Below, one piece after another: positions 61,080 through 64,000 of a stretch of DNA of 64,000 bases. The stretch comes from Pseudoips prasinana (taxonomy: Eukaryota > Arthropoda > Insecta > Lepidoptera > Nolidae), in the NCBI GenBank assembly GCA_951640165.1, contig OX621258.1, positions 8,951,501 to 9,015,500 of the forward strand, given 5' to 3'. Position 1 is the stretch's first letter; every line of letters starts with the position of its first letter. Made by a program: the position numbers and the translations under genes. Below the pieces are notes generated by a model. It made no database searches. It worked only from the letters and a program-made list of their open reading frames with translations, and was not told the DNA's origin.

Positions 61080-61678
61080 CCGGTGCTTGTCTTATATATT
61101 TTAGTAGATTGCTAAGTAGCCACGCTTGGCGTCTTATATTAAATATGTAAATAATATTTCTCTGTAAATGAATGTATATTATTAAGAGAAAATATATTTT
61201 ACAGTAAAAACATTTGGCTATTTTGAATAATTTTGATAATTATATAATTAATAGCAATTGCCAATTGATTCTTGTGGATACTTTGCTCATGCTTGTTGGT
61301 TATGTGTAACATGTAATGACACTTGATTAAGATAAATGCGCAATGGTCGTTGAACAATATGGACGGTTGCTTAGTAAATTGGGTCGGCACCAGCTGAATA
61401 ATTTTAACATTAAGCTTTTTGTCTTTCAAGGCTGTTTTGCTGGGAATTTTTGTACAAATATTGGTTTACATATACAAGAATAATTCTAACCGCCTAGTAG
61501 TTCTAATAACGGTCGTTTAGCAATATAATTTAACGAGCTTTAACTTAGCTTAATTTTCTAATACTTACAACCAGAACCGATCGCTTAACGTACCTTCAAG
61601 CACGATGATATGTTTTTCCGCGAGATGCTTAACCTAGCCAATCGCGTACAAATAGGTGAGATAGTTTACTGTATGACA
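61080..61678. other. Unassigned stretch, 600 bp
   Basis: No recognised feature. Confidence 0.35.
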
Positions 61679-61680
61679 AA

Positions 61681-62047
61681 ATAGCTGTGCCCCGCGGTTT
61701 TACCCGCGTTAAATTATCACAGCTCATCCCTAGTAGGTGATAGCGTGATAATATGTAGCCTATGTGTTGACCCGACCTCTTAGTAATATTCATGCAAAAT
61801 TTTAAGTAAATCCATACATTACTTTTTGAGTTTAGCCCGGACATACATACAGACAAACAGACAAAAATTCTAGAAACTATATTTTGGCTTCGATATTGAT
61901 ATCGAAGCCAAAATATAGTTTATAATATAATTGATACGATTGATTGATAATGAATACGATTGATCGTAGATGACGCCGAAAGTATCTTTTAAAAAAAATA
62001 TTAAATGTACAGTTTTGACTCTCCTAAGATTTTATTATATGTATAGA
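61681..62047 (-). mobile_element. Helitron family Hel-A, minus strand, with internal palindrome
   Basis: GCTGTGCCCCGCGGTTTTACCCGCG (hairpin end, in parts CCCCGCGG and CCCGCG) to TTTATTATATGTATAGA. Longer than its sisters because 61874-61921 is a 23-bp perfect inverted repeat (2-nt spacer) made from the element's own sequence, followed by extra ATACGATTGAT-type repeats. Confidence 0.82.
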
Positions 62048-62384
62048 AGATAACAATATGAACGTAATATAAACTTAACGAAATAAATTAATTTTAATAA
62101 TTCAAATATTAATGTAGTATATTAATATTGATGGTACGAATTATCAGCGAATTTTATTATATGTACATTGTGAAGAGTTCTCACATATTAATTTATCATG
62201 GAAATATGATGAAACTTTTGCCAAAATTAGCTTTTACAAACAATTTTCTTCTTAGAAGTACCTCTCAGAGATTCGAGACTCAGACATTAGAAAAACAGAC
62301 TTAACATATACTTCAAATAACTACTAGAAAATATTTGTACGTGAATAGGATACTATTCTTATTATATTTAAATTTTATAGCATT
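62048..62384. other. Unassigned stretch
   Basis: No recognised feature. Confidence 0.35.
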
Positions 62385-62760
62385 ATTCGCAATGCAAAGC
62401 GTTTATCTAATCTCAAAAATGGGAAAATCATAAATTTAATCGTCGCTCTGCGTTAAGCTACGAACGATACACGCAGGCAGAAATTTAGGATTCCCTTGCT
62501 AACACCCTTCCGGAGGATGTAGGTATTATCTATCGGTTTTTGTTTTTCTAGAAACATAGCCGGCTGACATGTTCACAGTTGCATGTGAAATATCATATCA
62601 TGTTGATAATACCTTCCAAATTATTAAAATCTGCCTGCGTGTATCGTTCGTAGCTTAACGCAGAGCGCCTACCCCGGATTGGTAGATGGTGCAGGTTCGA
62701 GACCCGCCGGACGATTCAATTTATGATTTTCCCATTTTTGAGATTATTCTTATTATGTTA
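62385..62760. mobile_element. Foldback family F with a tRNA-like arm
   Basis: Long inverted arms: CTCAAAAATGGGAAAATCAT / ATGATTTTCCCATTTTTGAG (outer) and TGCGTTAAGCTACGAACGAT / ATCGTTCGTAGCTTAACGCA (inner). The right arm (62642-62715) includes CGCCTACCCCGGATTGGTAG and GCAGGTTCGAGACCCGCCGG, which look like a tRNA D-arm region and T-arm/B-box. Central CCTTCCGGAGGATGTAGG is shared with 40830-41400. Confidence 0.78.
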
Positions 62761-62845
62761 TCACTTATTTTAAATAAGATTTTATTTTTTAGTATCGTTA
62801 CATATTATTAACATAAAAATGACGTATTTGATATTTTTATAAATA

Positions 62846-63110
62846 AAAACCGGCCAAAGGCGAGTCGTACTCCCGCACGAAGGGTTTATTATCTATAAAA
62901 ACGAGAAAAAAAATTCACGTTTGATGTGTGGGAGCCCCCTTAAATATTTATTTTATTTTGTTTTTTTACATCATCTGTGAAACTTTCAATTGTCTAACTA
63001 TCACGGTTTATGAGATACAGCCTGGTGACAGACGGACAGACACACAGACAGACAGCGAAGTTTTAGTAATAGGGTCCCGTTTTACCCTTTGGGTACGGAA
63101 CCCTAAAACC
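62846..63110 (+). repeat. Repeat family E, plus strand
   Basis: AAACCGGCCAAAGGCGAGTC to ATAGGGTCCCGTTTTACCCT, TTGGGTACGGAACCCTAAAA. Confidence 0.72.
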
Positions 63111-63232
63111 TAAGTATTTGCACAAGTAAAAATTAATAAATGAATAAAACCTACATAAATGTATATTAAAAAAAAATTAAATGGTTAAATAATGTAATAG
63201 TAATAAAGGTTATAGTCAAAAATCCTCCGCAT

Positions 63233-63260
63233 CATGGTAACTTGATGTGCTGGCGTATAT
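63233..63260. repeat. MITE family D, end fragment
   Basis: GGTAACTTGATGTGCTGGCG matches the right terminus of 47354-47494. Confidence 0.55.
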
Positions 63261-63506
63261 ACAAAAAATATTTTGATGTATTGGAAAATAAGAACAAATA
63301 AATCATCAAAACATATAAATCGTAAAGAATAAAAGTACCAAAACCATCACATTTGTAAATGAGTTTCTTCAGATACAACATTTATGGCATATGAATGTCA
63401 CAACAAAACACTAAAAGTATTTATGTAAATAATTTAATAAAATATGTTATTTTTGTTTATACATTGTGTCGTTCAGTAATTATTGTTATATGTTGAAATT
63501 TTAGAT

Positions 63507-63647
63507 AATATATCGAATATTGAAGCAAATAAATTTACTACCCTAGAGGAAACATTTTGGGATACGGTACGGCAGAAAATTGGGAGCATTGCCACGCTGG
63601 GTGGCAAAATAAAGATCAGTATTCTGATCATTTATATACCAATATAA
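63507..63647 (+). other. Possible orphan exon of unknown gene
   Basis: After a consensus-like acceptor (TTGAAATTTTAG, AG at 63503-63504) a 46-codon frame runs to TAA at 63645. The text looks coding (NKFTTLEETFWDTVRQKIGS) and ends in a hydrophobic stretch (ISILIIYIPI), as if the C-terminus of a membrane protein or a degraded retroelement protein. I do not recognise the family. Confidence 0.3.
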
Positions 63648-64000
63648 TTATAGTAAGTATTATCAATTATACAACATGTAACTTAATTAACGCACACTCT
63701 GAAAATATTTTGTTCAGAATCGATTTATATCATTTTTAATATAGGTAATATTTTATTCCAAAATAATTAAAACTACGGCAATTATCGTTATTTTAACCCT
63801 GTACAGTCAAAACAAATTGAAATGGACCGTAAGTCAAAGTAATAAGACTTAAATTGCAGTTTTATTTGTATTCATACAAATTCATTCAACACAAAATAGA
63901 GAAAAATAAACTTTATTCCAAAAAACTAAATTAGGAAATAACAATGCATTTACATGTTAAATTAAAAATTTATTGTATGTATTATGATTGCAACATAATA
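63648..64000. other. Unassigned AT-rich end of window
   Basis: No recognised feature. Confidence 0.35.

Overview
This 64 kb window is AT-rich eukaryotic DNA, almost certainly from an insect and most likely a moth or butterfly (Lepidoptera). The evidence for Lepidoptera is the repeat set: short Helitrons ending GCACAGCTAG, several tRNA-derived SINE families ending in ATT repeats, a 5S-rRNA-derived SINE, jockey/CR1-like and RTE-like LINEs, and a mariner. I found no host protein-coding gene I can name and no functional tRNA or rRNA gene. The window reads as a gene-poor intergenic or intronic region built from layered mobile elements.

Layout. 1-2.8 kb: a foldback element, SINE pieces and RTE-type LINE tails. 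3.2-7.3 kb: LINE-1, a non-LTR retrotransposon with a PHD-finger ORF1 and an endonuclease/reverse-transcriptase ORF2, each broken by one stop codon. 7.4-13.1 kb: LINE-2, a second and different non-LTR element, with a 1,281-bp mariner inserted exactly between its two ORFs. 13.2-16.6 kb: microsatellites, two Helitrons, a 5S-derived SINE and a MITE. 16.65-20.96 kb: a complete Mutator-like (MULE, Phantom-like) DNA transposon with 98-bp inverted repeats, a perfect 10-bp target duplication and an apparently intact, intron-containing FLYWCH + MULE transposase gene. 21-50.9 kb: short SINEs, MITEs, Helitrons, LINE tails, foldbacks and microsatellites, including a hexamer minisatellite near 30.2-30.5 kb. 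50.96-52.24 kb: a second mariner copy on the minus strand with an uninterrupted transposase frame, almost identical to the first. 52.3-64 kb: more repeats, an RNase H-bearing LINE fragment, a Gypsy-type pol scrap, several palindromes and one possible orphan exon.

How the parts relate. Nested insertions give a relative history: LINE-2 preceded its mariner, and the MULE preceded a LINE tail now sitting in it with a 12-bp target duplication. The two mariners and the MULE look young (intact or nearly intact frames, perfect inverted repeats). SINE families A and C share a 3' tail, suggesting a common LINE partner. The best candidates for follow-up are the intact MULE and the mariner pair. All family assignments rest on motifs read by eye; no database search was possible.
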